Of a DNA stretch of 64,000 nucleotides, positions 35,956 to 44,789 are shown one piece after another. The position numbers were made by a program, and so were the translations under genes. The notes under the pieces are model-generated. The model did no database searches, was not told the DNA's origin, and saw nothing but the letters and a program-made list of their open reading frames with translations. Within the stretch, counting starts at the first letter, position 1. Each line of letters begins with the position of its first letter. Origin of the DNA: Mucilaginibacter rubeus (GTDB taxonomy: Bacteria > Bacteroidota > Bacteroidia > Sphingobacteriales > Sphingobacteriaceae). The DNA lies in assembly GCF_014643835.1 (NCBI RefSeq), contig NZ_BMKD01000006.1, forward strand, positions 323,883 to 387,882. Direction: 5' to 3'.

Positions 35956-36692
35956 TGAACTGTGTAATAATAGATGATGAGCCCTTAGCCCGCGAAGGAT
36001 TAGCCAGCTATGTACGCGAGGTTGATTTTTTGAATTTAACCGGCACCTGCGAAAACCCGCTCGAACTGATCAAGCTACTTGATCACCAGGCTATCGACCT
36101 GATATTTCTGGATATCCAGATGCCGAAAATGAATGGTATTGATTTTTTAAAGATCATGCAGAAACCTCCGATGGTAATTATCACCACAGCCTATCCAAGC
36201 TATGCATTAGAAGGTTTCCAGCTCAATGTGCTCGATTACCTGCTGAAACCCATCACGTTCGACCGATTTTTTAAATCGGCCAATAAAGCTAAAGATTATC
36301 ACCGCCTGCTCAACAATTGGGCCCAACCCGGTGCACCAAAAACGGAAGCGGATGAAGGCTACTTCTTTATAAAATGCGGTAATAAATACGAAAAGATTTA
36401 CTTCGATGAGATCCTGTACGTGGAGGGGATGCAAAACTACGTTACTATATTTACTGCCAAAGGCAAATATATCACGCTGCTTAACCTCAAAAGCCTTGAA
36501 CAAAATTTAGATAGCAAGCTCTTTATCCGCGTACATAAATCATACATCGTATCAACCGGCAAAATTGATGGTATTGAGGGGAATGATATTTTTATCGGGC
36601 AGCACCGCATCCCTATAAGCCGCAATTACCGCGAACAGGTGATCCGGCAGGTTGTTGCTAATAAACTATGGGATAAAATAAAATTTTCGTGA
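35952..36692 (+). CDS. LytTR-type response regulator
   Basis: Receiver domain (1-120, phosphoacceptor Asp in DLIFLDIQMPKMNG, conserved Lys in DYLLKPI) joined to a LytTR DNA-binding domain (about 140-240, YFFIKCGNKYEKIYFDEILY, FIRVHKSYIVS). LytTR proteins bind direct repeats upstream of target promoters. 246 aa is normal. Translationally coupled to the preceding kinase. Targets cannot be read from this window. Confidence 0.94.
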   Translation: MMNCVIIDDEPLAREGLASYVREVDFLNLTGTCENPLELIKLLDHQAIDLIFLDIQMPKMNGIDFLKIMQKPPMVIITTAYPSYALEGFQLNVLDYLLKPITFDRFFKSANKAKDYHRLLNNWAQPGAPKTEADEGYFFIKCGNKYEKIYFDEILYVEGMQNYVTIFTAKGKYITLLNLKSLEQNLDSKLFIRVHKSYIVSTGKIDGIEGNDIFIGQHRIPISRNYREQVIRQVVANKLWDKIKFS

Positions 36693-36734
36693 TATATTTA
36701 TATATCCGTTTTTAACCTTTATCCTGCTTAAGCC

Positions 36735-37157
36735 ATGGCCAAAAACACCAATAAAACCACGGAAACCGTAGCAAGCGTAAGCGATTTCATCAATACCATT
36801 ACCGATGAAACCAAACGGGCCGACAGCTTTAAGCTGACCGCGTTGATGGAAGAAGCCAGCGGCCACAAAGCAAAAATGTGGGGCCCGGCCATTGTAGGCT
36901 TTGGCAGCTATCATTACAAATATGAAAGCGGCCGTGAGGGTGATGCCCCGCTTATAGCTTTCTCGCCCCGTAAAAGTTCTTTAACACTCTATCTTCCAGG
37001 CTTTGAGAGCAAGGAACAATTGCTGCAGAAATTAGGTAAGCACAAGCAAAGCGGCGGCTGTACGCATATTGTTAAACTGACCGATGTAGATAATACTGTG
37101 CTCAGGCAATTGCTCGACGAATCATTTAAACACGCGGAAACTACACATTGCAAATAA
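36735..37157 (+). CDS. DUF1801 domain protein
   Basis: Small soluble protein of the DUF1801 (YdhG-like) family. The domain spans about 20-130, with MWGPAIVGFGSYHYKYESGR and FSPRKSSLTLYLPGF as its typical core. 140 aa. Function unknown in the family; the fold is related to proteins proposed to bind iron or small ligands. It is 42 bp after the LytTR gene and might be cotranscribed with it. Confidence 0.85.
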   Translation: MAKNTNKTTETVASVSDFINTITDETKRADSFKLTALMEEASGHKAKMWGPAIVGFGSYHYKYESGREGDAPLIAFSPRKSSLTLYLPGFESKEQLLQKLGKHKQSGGCTHIVKLTDVDNTVLRQLLDESFKHAETTHCK

Positions 37158-37187
37158 TGGCAGCATTAGCTTACCATTACTATACTT

Positions 37188-38891
37188 TTAATCCTTAATA
37201 CATCTTACCGAATAACCATAGTATTTCGGACTGTCATGCCGTTCAAAATAGCCTTTAACATAAAGGTCCATATACCAGGCATTTGAAGCTCCGTTGGCTG
37301 TTGTGCTCCAGAAATAGGCATCATAAGTTAAGCTGGCAAATACTCCTTGAAACGAATCGAAAATACGTCCGCCTCCCGGCAATGCGGTAAACAATGTACT
37401 ATTGGTAGCACCCGTATTGGCAGACCAATGTGCAGTGCCCTGCTCCTGGATCTTTTTCCCATCTTCGCGGTCGCCGCCTAAATAATTATACAAGGTTGTC
37501 CATTCGGCATCGGTTGGGATATGAAAACCCTTCGGCGCAAGTTTTTTTGTATTTGTAACTGCATACCAGTTATACAATTTGCCATAAGTAGCCGCTATAG
37601 AAGCATCATTTTTATAGTTGCAATAAGCGCCGGTGGTAAGTCCTTTCCAGGTATTATCTTCGGTTACGTTTGGTATGGCCGTACCATCATTATAATGGGT
37701 AACTTTCAAATTTTCAATCATCCAGGTTTGCGTACCTATAGTGATTGTTTTATAAACATTACCATCCACATCGGTAACCGTTCCGGTTAAAGCACGGTCT
37801 TCCACAGTTAAAACAGCCGTTATACTTCCCGATGTATAATTGCCATTAGCAGCCTGAGTTGCAGTTATAGTTGTTTGTCCTTTTGCTTTAATAGTGATGA
37901 TATTGCCGCTTATAGCAGCCACGCCTGTATTGCTGCTGGCATAAGTAAAAGCCCCGGCACTTGTACTGCCCGGTGCAGTTATAGTAAAAGGTGCATCTCC
38001 AACTCGTTTATCGGGCAATACAAAACTATAAAGGTTAGGGGCAATCGGTCTGGCTGTAACAGTTAAAGTGGCCTTGGTCGAGTCGGCGCTATAGGTGGCA
38101 GTAGCCCTTTGTATGGCGGTAATTATCGTAGTGCCGGCGGCCTTAATGGTTACCATATTGCCGGTAACATAAGCCACAGCTGTATTGCTGCTTTTATAAG
38201 TAAACAACCCCGTGCTGTTACTGGTTGGGTTGGTTATAATAAAAGTGGGGTCACCAACCTTTTTAGCAGGAAGAGTAAGCGCTCCCAAAGTAGGCTTTAA
38301 ACCCGTTACGGTGAAATTTGCGGTGATAGAATCTGTTTTGAAGTTGACTGTGGCCGCCTGTACAGCTACAATTGAAGCCCGCCCGGCCCCCACTATAGTC
38401 ACTTTATTGCCTGATACCGTAGCTACAGCCGGGTTATTAGTTTTAAATGTAAAAGCCCCTGTACTCTTACTTTTAGGGTTTACGAGCGTGAATACCGCGT
38501 CGCCTATTTTTTTATCTGCAATGGTAAAATCAGTAAGGGTTGGCGATGACAGGCCTACCGTGAAAGTAGTTTTAACAGAATCGGCCAGGAAAGCTTTTGT
38601 CGCGGCCTGGTGCGCCGTGATTACCGAAGCCCCTGAACTTTTAACGGTTATAGTTTCGCCGCTAACAGTTGCGACTTTGGTATTACTGCTGGTATAAGTT
38701 ATGGCACCATCGCTGGTGCTTTTAGGAGCGGTTATTTTGAAAGCTGGATCGCCAAATTCTTTTGAAGGGATAGCAAAATCGCCAAACGTAGGTGCTACAG
38801 GTGCAGGCGGAGCAACATTTTCAGTTTTACTACAACCGATAGCAAATGCTATTAATATGACAAGGCAGGTTTTTAAGGTTTTCATTAACAA
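37188..38891 (-). CDS. Ig-like repeat lipoprotein with FISUMP domain
   Basis: Surface lipoprotein: signal peptide with lipobox AFAIGC (Cys20), then four tandem Ig-like repeats of about 84 residues (about 34-372), each with a stretch like YTSSNTKVATVSG and ending in LTV or FTV, then a C-terminal FISUMP domain (about 373-567; TIGTQTWMIENLKV, GYSVRCIKD). The repeats resemble bacterial Ig-like adhesin domains and diverge only modestly, as if recently multiplied. 567 aa. FISUMP domains are common in extracellular Bacteroidetes and Fibrobacter proteins but lack a known activity. It may bind a surface or polysaccharide. Confidence 0.87.
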   Translation of the reverse strand: MLMKTLKTCLVILIAFAIGCSKTENVAPPAPVAPTFGDFAIPSKEFGDPAFKITAPKSTSDGAITYTSSNTKVATVSGETITVKSSGASVITAHQAATKAFLADSVKTTFTVGLSSPTLTDFTIADKKIGDAVFTLVNPKSKSTGAFTFKTNNPAVATVSGNKVTIVGAGRASIVAVQAATVNFKTDSITANFTVTGLKPTLGALTLPAKKVGDPTFIITNPTSNSTGLFTYKSSNTAVAYVTGNMVTIKAAGTTIITAIQRATATYSADSTKATLTVTARPIAPNLYSFVLPDKRVGDAPFTITAPGSTSAGAFTYASSNTGVAAISGNIITIKAKGQTTITATQAANGNYTSGSITAVLTVEDRALTGTVTDVDGNVYKTITIGTQTWMIENLKVTHYNDGTAIPNVTEDNTWKGLTTGAYCNYKNDASIAATYGKLYNWYAVTNTKKLAPKGFHIPTDAEWTTLYNYLGGDREDGKKIQEQGTAHWSANTGATNSTLFTALPGGGRIFDSFQGVFASLTYDAYFWSTTANGASNAWYMDLYVKGYFERHDSPKYYGYSVRCIKD

Positions 38892-38960
38892 TATTTTGCG
38901 GCGAAGATAAATATTACCAACGGGTTATTTTTATTAATTTAATATTAAATAACTATCCCA

Positions 38961-40406
38961 CTACTGTGCCAAATTTCTCACTAATCTCCCCAGCACCTTA
39001 AAACTCTCTTCAACCACCCCGTCAAAAGCTAACCCAAAACTAATGCGGATAAAATTGGTAAACCGCCCGTCAACACTAAAGATCTGGCCGGGAGCTATGC
39101 TGATGTTTTGCTCTATTGCCAATTGATACAGTTCAAAGGCATTTACCTTCTTATCCAGCTCAACCCAAAGTGCATAACCGCCCTGTGGCCTGCTGATCTT
39201 TGTACCTGCCGGGAAGTGTGTTGCAATAGCCTGGGTATACCGCAGGCACTGGGTATATAACGCCTTCCGCAAATGCCTCATGTGCAGGTCATAGCGCCCG
39301 GTTTCAAAAAAATGACCAATGGCTGCCTGTGTAGGTGTGGCCGAGGCTATGGAATGCATCATTTTAATATTCAGCACCTGTTCTTTAAACCTGCCCGGAA
39401 TGCACCAGCCTACCCGGTAACCGGGCGCTATTGATTTGGATACCGATGAACAAAGGATTACCCAGCCATCCTTATCATAACTTTTGCAGGTGCGCGGACG
39501 GCTTTTTCCAAAATAGATCTCACCATAAATATCATCCTCAATTAAGGGAACTTGCTTTTCAGCAAGCAGGCGCACCAGTTGCTGCTTACGCTCATCGGGC
39601 ATGCAAACCCCTATCGGGTTACTAAAATTGGTAACAAACAGGCATACTTTTACTGGCACTTCATTCATAGCCCGTTCCAGATATTCCAGGTCGAGGCCGG
39701 TATCGGGGCTAACCGGAATTTCCAATACTTTCAAATCCAGACTAAGCATTACATTGAAAATCCCGAAATAGGTAGGGCTTTCAATGGCAATGGTATCGCC
39801 GGGCTTGGTGAGCGCCCTTAAGCAAAATATCAAAGCTTCCAGGCAGCCCTGCGTTGTGATCACATCATCTTCAGTAATATTACCACCCCAGTTAAAAGCG
39901 TTTTTAGCCACCTGTTTGCGCAAAGCGATATTACCCTGCGGGTTTTCATAAGTGATATTACCCGATGGACTATTACGGATAGATTCCATCATGGATTTAC
40001 TGAGCTTTGCCAGCGGAATCAGGCTGAGCGGCGGCGATGAGCGCGAGAGCTGCAAAACGCTGTCTTCCGACATGTTGCGGTAAACCATCGCAATCATTTC
40101 GGCAACGCTGGCCTGTTTAACCTTTTTAAGCGGAGGTTTGGTTTCGGGCACACTCGCAAAACGGGCGGGCAGGTATTTTACATAGTAGCCCGATTTGGTA
40201 CGTGCCTCTATCAACCCCAGGTTCTCTAACTCAACATAAGCTTTATAAGCGGTACTCATGCTGATGCCCTGTTCCTGGCTCAACGCCCTTACCGACGGCA
40301 GCTTGTCGCCGGGTTTCAGCAGGTTCTGTTTAATCTGCTTTTCGATCCGGGCGGCTATCTGCGAGTATAAAAAATCGTTGTCTGTATTGAGTACCGGACT
40401 TTCCAT
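38961..40406 (-). CDS. MocR/PdxR-type PLP-dependent regulator
   Basis: Fusion of an N-terminal GntR winged helix (about 8-75, GDKLPSVRALSQEQGISMST) and a class I aminotransferase-like domain (about 110-475) that binds pyridoxal phosphate through the Lys in SSVSKSIAPGYRVGW. MocR proteins use PLP or an aminated ligand to control vitamin B6, GABA or other amine genes. 481 aa is normal. It is divergent from a GNAT gene 91 bp away, and a PLP enzyme follows there; both are likely targets. Confidence 0.92.
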   Translation of the reverse strand: MESPVLNTDNDFLYSQIAARIEKQIKQNLLKPGDKLPSVRALSQEQGISMSTAYKAYVELENLGLIEARTKSGYYVKYLPARFASVPETKPPLKKVKQASVAEMIAMVYRNMSEDSVLQLSRSSPPLSLIPLAKLSKSMMESIRNSPSGNITYENPQGNIALRKQVAKNAFNWGGNITEDDVITTQGCLEALIFCLRALTKPGDTIAIESPTYFGIFNVMLSLDLKVLEIPVSPDTGLDLEYLERAMNEVPVKVCLFVTNFSNPIGVCMPDERKQQLVRLLAEKQVPLIEDDIYGEIYFGKSRPRTCKSYDKDGWVILCSSVSKSIAPGYRVGWCIPGRFKEQVLNIKMMHSIASATPTQAAIGHFFETGRYDLHMRHLRKALYTQCLRYTQAIATHFPAGTKISRPQGGYALWVELDKKVNAFELYQLAIEQNISIAPGQIFSVDGRFTNFIRISFGLAFDGVVEESFKVLGRLVRNLAQ

Positions 40407-40497
40407 GCAAAATCTGTTATGCTCAAAATTAATAAAACTGCATCTGTTTTTCTATTGCCGGATATTTTTATTTTGTATTGATCAAATAATTAAGCAC

Positions 40498-40965
40498 ATG
40501 GAACTACAGGTTATCGATTATCAGCCACAACATGCCCCCTACTTTGAAAAGTTTAACAAGGCATGGCTCGAAGAGTATTTTACCGTTGAGCCTTTTGATA
40601 AATGGGTATTGGAAAATCCCGACGAGGCCATCATTAAAACAGGCGGCAGCATTTACTTTGTCACTTCGAACCAAAAAATTATTGGCACAGTAGCATTGCG
40701 GTATATGGAAGACGGCGTTTACGAGCTTACCAAAATGGCGGTTGATAAAGACAGTCGCGGGGCTGGCGCCGGTCAGTTTCTATGTCAAACCGGTATTGAT
40801 AAAGCGCGTGAACTGGGTGTAAAAAAGCTGGTACTGTTTTCGAACAGGGTGCTCGAAAATGCCATCCACATTTACCGCAAACTGGGCTTTACCGAAATCC
40901 CTGTTGAGCCCGGCACCTACAAACGGGCGGATATCATGATGGAAATAAACTTTACAAATAACTAA
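40498..40965 (+). CDS. GNAT family N-acetyltransferase
   Basis: Acetyl-CoA dependent acetyltransferase fold. Central strands KIIGTVALRYMEDGVYELTK, the acetyl-CoA loop VDKDSRGAGAGQFL (R/Q-x-x-G-x-G/A) and the late motif ENAIHIYRKLGFTEIP. 155 aa from ATG at 40498; a longer frame upstream lies inside the MocR gene and is not used. Divergent from MocR. The substrate is unknown; linkage suggests an amine or amino acid. Confidence 0.9.
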   Translation: MELQVIDYQPQHAPYFEKFNKAWLEEYFTVEPFDKWVLENPDEAIIKTGGSIYFVTSNQKIIGTVALRYMEDGVYELTKMAVDKDSRGAGAGQFLCQTGIDKARELGVKKLVLFSNRVLENAIHIYRKLGFTEIPVEPGTYKRADIMMEINFTNN

Positions 40966-40980
40966 CAGCCTTCAATTTTT

Positions 40981-41057
40981 TGTAGAGACGCATCACATGC
41001 GTCTTTCAACGGACAAGCCCCTTAGCATACGGGAGACGCATGTGATGCGTCTCTACA
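40981..41057. repeat. 24-bp perfect inverted repeat
   Basis: Arms 40981-41004 and 41034-41057 are exact reverse complements, start TGTAGAGACGC, and each is itself nearly palindromic (ACGCATCACATGCGT). Loop 29 bp. It lies between the GNAT stop and the aminotransferase start. Units built on GTAGAGACGCAT are a known kind of dispersed repeat in this group; here it may also attenuate transcription between the two genes. Confidence 0.7.
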
Positions 41058-41091
41058 CCGAAAATCAAATTATCCAATCTATCTCAACCTT

Positions 41092-42294
41092 ATGAAAAAT
41101 ATACTAAGCGAACAGGAAGTACAGCAACTAAGGACCGAAACCCGGGGCACAACAAAAACCATCCACTTCAATAATGCAGGCTCATCCCTGCATCCCGATG
41201 TGGTGGTTGATACCGTGATAGATTACCTGTACGAAGAAGCGCAAAACGGCGGCTATGAAACAGAGTACACTTACCGTGAAGAGCTGGAAAACACCTACAC
41301 CCTCATAGCCAGGCTCATCAACGCCCGTAAGGATGAGATTGCCATTGTTGAAAACGCCAGTATCGGCTGGTGGCTTGCCTTTAACGGCATTGATTTTAAA
41401 CCCGGCGATGAGATCATTACCTGCGAAATGGAATATGTAACCAACCTGATAGGTTTGCTGCATGCTAAAAAAACACTGGGTGTTGAGTTTAAAGTGATCC
41501 CTAATGATGATCAGGGTAATTTCCGGCTACAGGCTTTGGAAGATGCTATTTCTGACCGGACAAAGCTGATAGCCGTAACCCATATCCCCTCAACCGCAGG
41601 GGGCATGATCCCGGTAGCAGAGATAGGCAGGATAGCGCGCAAACACAATATTTTGTACCTGCTTGATGCCTGCCAGAGCGTGGGCCATGTGCCGCTGGAT
41701 GTACAGGCCATTGGCTGCGATATGCTGGCAGTAACCGGCAGGAAGTATTTGCGGGCGCCGAGGGGTACCGGCTTTCTGTATGTCCGCAAAGAAATTCAGG
41801 ATAAGCTGAAGCTATTTTTCATGGACGGCTTCACTACCCAATGGGTAACCCAAACTGATTTTAAACCGCGTAATGATACCCGCCGTTTTGAAGTGTATGA
41901 AAAAAGCCGTGCCTTAACGCTTGGTCTTGGCAAGGCGGTTGAATATGCGCTCAATATCGGTGTTGACCGTACCTGGCAGCGGGTGCAATATTTAGCCGGC
42001 TTACTACGCGAAAAACTAAAAAATATTAACGGCGTAACCGTTCATGATTTTGGCGACGAGTTATCCGGTATCGTAACTTTTTCGGCAGATGGCATGGAGG
42101 CCGCAACGGTAAAAAACAAGCTGGCCGAAAAGCACATCAACGTATCAGTTGGCAAGGCGGTTTCAACCCTCATTTACATGAATAAAAACCACTTAAATAA
42201 TATTGTAAGGGCTTCCGTGCATTATTATAATACTGAGGAGGAGATTGATACCTTATGCGGAGTTTTAGAAGAGTTGGTTAGAATGAGTGTTTAA
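41092..42294 (+). CDS. Class V aminotransferase-fold PLP enzyme
   Basis: PLP enzyme of the cysteine desulfurase/isopenicillin-N-epimerase-like branch of class V aminotransferases. HFNNAGSSLHPDVVVD opens the domain; TKLIAVTHIPSTAGGMIPV and YLLDACQSVGHVPLDV hold the PLP-binding His, Asp and Gln, and the Schiff-base Lys is in VTGRKYLRAPRGTGFLYV. 400 aa. No extra cysteine loop typical of IscS is seen, so desulfuration is less likely. Position after GNAT and next to MocR suggests amino-acid or amine metabolism. Reaction unknown. Confidence 0.9.
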   Translation: MKNILSEQEVQQLRTETRGTTKTIHFNNAGSSLHPDVVVDTVIDYLYEEAQNGGYETEYTYREELENTYTLIARLINARKDEIAIVENASIGWWLAFNGIDFKPGDEIITCEMEYVTNLIGLLHAKKTLGVEFKVIPNDDQGNFRLQALEDAISDRTKLIAVTHIPSTAGGMIPVAEIGRIARKHNILYLLDACQSVGHVPLDVQAIGCDMLAVTGRKYLRAPRGTGFLYVRKEIQDKLKLFFMDGFTTQWVTQTDFKPRNDTRRFEVYEKSRALTLGLGKAVEYALNIGVDRTWQRVQYLAGLLREKLKNINGVTVHDFGDELSGIVTFSADGMEAATVKNKLAEKHINVSVGKAVSTLIYMNKNHLNNIVRASVHYYNTEEEIDTLCGVLEELVRMSV

Positions 42295-42318
42295 CATTCG
42301 CACGATTAAGCGCCCTGG

Positions 42319-42542
42319 CTATTGTTGGTGTTGTCACCAGAAGTGTTCGGAAGATTTTTAATTCCCTCCCTTGGGAGGGGTGCGGTTGGATTTCGTGGTG
42401 GCAGGGAGGGGTTTATACGTCGTTTCAGGCGAATAAGTCTGTGAATGCCTCCCTCCCTACACCCGCCCCAGGGGAGGGAATCGCACAATCCCTCGCTTTT
42501 TTTATTTCTTCCGAACACCTATGGTGTTGTCACCAACAACAG
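42319..42542. repeat. MITE-like element with 36-bp terminal inverted repeats
   Basis: Arms 42319-42354 and 42507-42542 match over 36 bp except for a short centre and three scattered bases; the outer end carries TTGTTGGTG and the inner end GTGTTCGGAAGA/TCTTCCGAACAC. Each arm has a small hairpin (GGTGTTGTCACC). A second inverted repeat, ATTCCCTCCC/GGGAGGGAAT (42361-42382 with 42460-42481), is nested inside. No coding capacity in 224 bp. Confidence 0.6.
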
Positions 42543-42713
42543 CGGGTTATAGTTCAAGCGAAAAACGCTTAAACTTGCTTGATAAAAGTTGCCAACAAAA
42601 CAGCTGCATCTATTGATGTTTTGTAATTTTTGCGCGCAAACTCGGCCTCATAAAAGTCGTTGTCGCTATAAAAAGCAGAGTATATTTATATTAGTGCCAT
42701 AAATCATTGGCCA

Positions 42714-43571
42714 TTGAAAGCAATCCGCGATAAAGCAGGTGAATTTTTACTTGGATTACAGGATGTACGGGAAGATATTTTATGTACGCCTGCCCAGTTT
42801 TCTGAATATACCGTTTACCTCGTTCCTGAAGGGTCGGGTATCTTTCATGCAGATTTTGGGGCATTCCCTTTTACGGGCCCGGTGTTGTTGTTTTCAACCC
42901 CGCTGCAGATTATTTATGTAGATGAGTGCCGCGCCATAAAAAGCAATATCTTACAATTTCACAGTGATTTTTATTGTATCGAGTACCACCGTGAAGAAGT
43001 AGCCTGCAATGGGTTATTATTTAACAACATCTATATTGATCCAATAGTTGCGCTTACCCCACAGGATGTAAAAGTGTTTGAGCTGTTATTGATGCAGATG
43101 AACGATGAATTTATGCAGCCGCAGCCATCCGAAATTGTATTGAGAGCCTATCTGCAACTTTTCTTAGCCAAGGCCAGCAGCATAAAAATAAATGCTATCA
43201 ATACTGATCAGGATAAGCCCCAAAAAGACGAACTGATGGAAAAGTTTCAGGCACTGCTTAATCAGCACTATCTTGATCTCCATAAACCTTCAGACTACGC
43301 ATCATTACTCGCTATGTCACCCGATACGTTAACCCGGCGTTGTACCAAATACTTTCGCAAATCACCATCACAACTTATCCAGGAACGGCTGATCCTCGAA
43401 GCCAAAAAACAGCTGCATTTAACCCGGCAAAGTATTAAGGAAATTGCCTACAACCTGAAGTTTCAGGATGAGTTTTATTTTAGCCGGGTATTTAAAAAGT
43501 TCACCAAAGTATCGCCCCAAACTTTTCGTGATAAAACAGGCATCTCCATCGTCGCGGATTTGTACAAATAA
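42714..43571 (+). CDS. AraC family transcription regulator
   Basis: N-terminal cupin-like ligand domain (about 15-150, TVYLVPEGSGIFHADFGAFP, VLLFSTPLQIIYV) and C-terminal AraC DNA-binding domain (about 180-280; DYASLLAMSPDTLTRRCTKY and KEIAYNLKFQDEFYFSRVFK). 285 aa. The start is TTG at 42714 because no in-frame ATG lies nearby. It sits 67 bp ahead of the DUF417, AhpD-like and NTF2-like genes and probably controls them. Confidence 0.9.
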   Translation: MKAIRDKAGEFLLGLQDVREDILCTPAQFSEYTVYLVPEGSGIFHADFGAFPFTGPVLLFSTPLQIIYVDECRAIKSNILQFHSDFYCIEYHREEVACNGLLFNNIYIDPIVALTPQDVKVFELLLMQMNDEFMQPQPSEIVLRAYLQLFLAKASSIKINAINTDQDKPQKDELMEKFQALLNQHYLDLHKPSDYASLLAMSPDTLTRRCTKYFRKSPSQLIQERLILEAKKQLHLTRQSIKEIAYNLKFQDEFYFSRVFKKFTKVSPQTFRDKTGISIVADLYK

Positions 43572-43618
43572 AACCCCGTTTCGTCCATGTTTGCGGGGCT
43601 CATGGCGTTGTAGTTTTG
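43559..43618 (+). promoter_or_regulatory. Promoter of the DUF417 operon with possible AraC repeats
   Basis: TAGTTTTG at 43611-43618 fits the -7 box and lies 20 bp before the ATG. TTTGTACA (43559-43566) and TTCGTCCA (43580-43587) are imperfect direct repeats 21 bp apart. A GCCCCG/CGGGGC-type hairpin (43574-43598) also spans the site. Confidence 0.45.
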
Positions 43619-43638
43619 CTTTATCAAACAACAACAAC

Positions 43639-44211
43639 ATGAAAACTTCAATCATAAACACCATAGCAGGCCTTGATCAGCTTGGTAAAAAAGCAGTCCG
43701 TTTCGGCATCGTAGTCGTATTCCTTTGGATAGGCGGCCTTAAATTTTTCACTTACGAAGCCGATGGCGTTGTGCCCTTTGTGGCCAACAGTCCGGTGATG
43801 TCATTCTTTTACAACCATCCAACAGAATACAAAAAACACATCAATAAAGAAGGCGAACTGATTGCTTCCAACCACCAATGGCATATCGAAAATAATACTT
43901 ATGGCTTTTCCGTTGGCCTGGGTATTTTCCTGGTAACACTGGGCATACTGGTTGCACTTTATAAAGTTGTACCAATGCCAAGTATGATTGCCAGTATCCT
44001 GGTATTTATCATGACTTTGGGCACGCTTTCCTTCCTGGTCACTACGCCCGAAAGCTGGGTACCACATTTAACCGACAACCAATGGGGCTTCCCATACCTG
44101 TCAGGCCGCGGTCGTTTGGTTATTAAAGATGTCGTGATCCTTGGCGGTGCCATCATCACTATGAGCGAAACCGCGCAACTTTATCTAAAACGTAAAACAG
44201 CAAGTAAATAA
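43639..44211 (+). CDS. DUF417 (YkgB-like) membrane protein
   Basis: Inner-membrane protein with four predicted helices, close to the DoxX superfamily. DUF417 marks: VRFGIVVVFLWIGGLKFF followed by EADGVVPFVANSPVMSFF, and the late FPYLSGRGRLVIKDVVILGG. 190 aa from ATG at 43639; the longer frame overlaps the AraC gene. Proteins of this family are tied to oxidative or chlorine stress in E. coli (RclC); here the AraC regulator and AhpD-like neighbour suggest a similar redox or detoxification role, which is inference. Confidence 0.88.
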   Translation: MKTSIINTIAGLDQLGKKAVRFGIVVVFLWIGGLKFFTYEADGVVPFVANSPVMSFFYNHPTEYKKHINKEGELIASNHQWHIENNTYGFSVGLGIFLVTLGILVALYKVVPMPSMIASILVFIMTLGTLSFLVTTPESWVPHLTDNQWGFPYLSGRGRLVIKDVVILGGAIITMSETAQLYLKRKTASK

Positions 44212-44231
44212 TCTTAAACCATAATATAATC

Positions 44232-44771
44232 ATGAAAACTATAAATGTTCCCACCCGCGAACAGGTAAGTGCCGAAGCGCAGGTAATGTTTGATATCTTC
44301 ACAAAACGCGTTGGTAAGGTACCTAACCTTTATGCCACCATGGGCTATTCGGCACCTGCACTTAAAATGTTTATGGATATGGAGGATGACATGAGCAAAA
44401 GCGTGTTTACCTCCAAAGAAAGGGAAGCCATTGCCCTAATTGTTTCTGAGCTAAACGGTTGTGCCTATTGCTTAGCCGGTCATAGTATGCTGGCCATGAA
44501 ACGCGGCTTTACTAAAGAACAAACCCTGGATATCAGGAGAGGCCATACAGCTGATGATAAACTGAATGCCATTATCGGTTTAGCCAAGTCAGTTGTTGAA
44601 AATAAAGGTAAAGGCGATGAAACCGTAGTAAATAACTTTTACGAAGCCGGTTTTGATGAAGCCGCTTTGATGGATCTTATTGCCTTTATTACCATACGTG
44701 TGTACACTAACTACGTATTTGCCAACACCGAAGTTCCGGTAGATTTTCCTGCCGCTGAGCCTCTTAACTAA
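44232..44771 (+). CDS. Carboxymuconolactone decarboxylase/AhpD-like protein
   Basis: Small helical enzyme of the AhpD/CMD fold. The redox motif CxxCxxxH is complete in NGCAYCLAGHSMLAMKRG (near 76-93), which marks the alkylhydroperoxidase branch, able to reduce peroxides through its cysteines. 179 aa, cytoplasmic. It follows DUF417 by 20 bp and precedes the NTF2-like gene by 18 bp, so it is part of an AraC-linked operon, probably for peroxide or electrophile stress. Confidence 0.9.
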   Translation: MKTINVPTREQVSAEAQVMFDIFTKRVGKVPNLYATMGYSAPALKMFMDMEDDMSKSVFTSKEREAIALIVSELNGCAYCLAGHSMLAMKRGFTKEQTLDIRRGHTADDKLNAIIGLAKSVVENKGKGDETVVNNFYEAGFDEAALMDLIAFITIRVYTNYVFANTEVPVDFPAAEPLN

Positions 44772-44789
44772 TATCTAAAACATTTCATC

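Noticed and set aside
40258-40497. N-terminal extension of the GNAT frame
   Set aside because: It lies antisense inside the MocR gene; ATG at 40498 gives a normal GNAT length.
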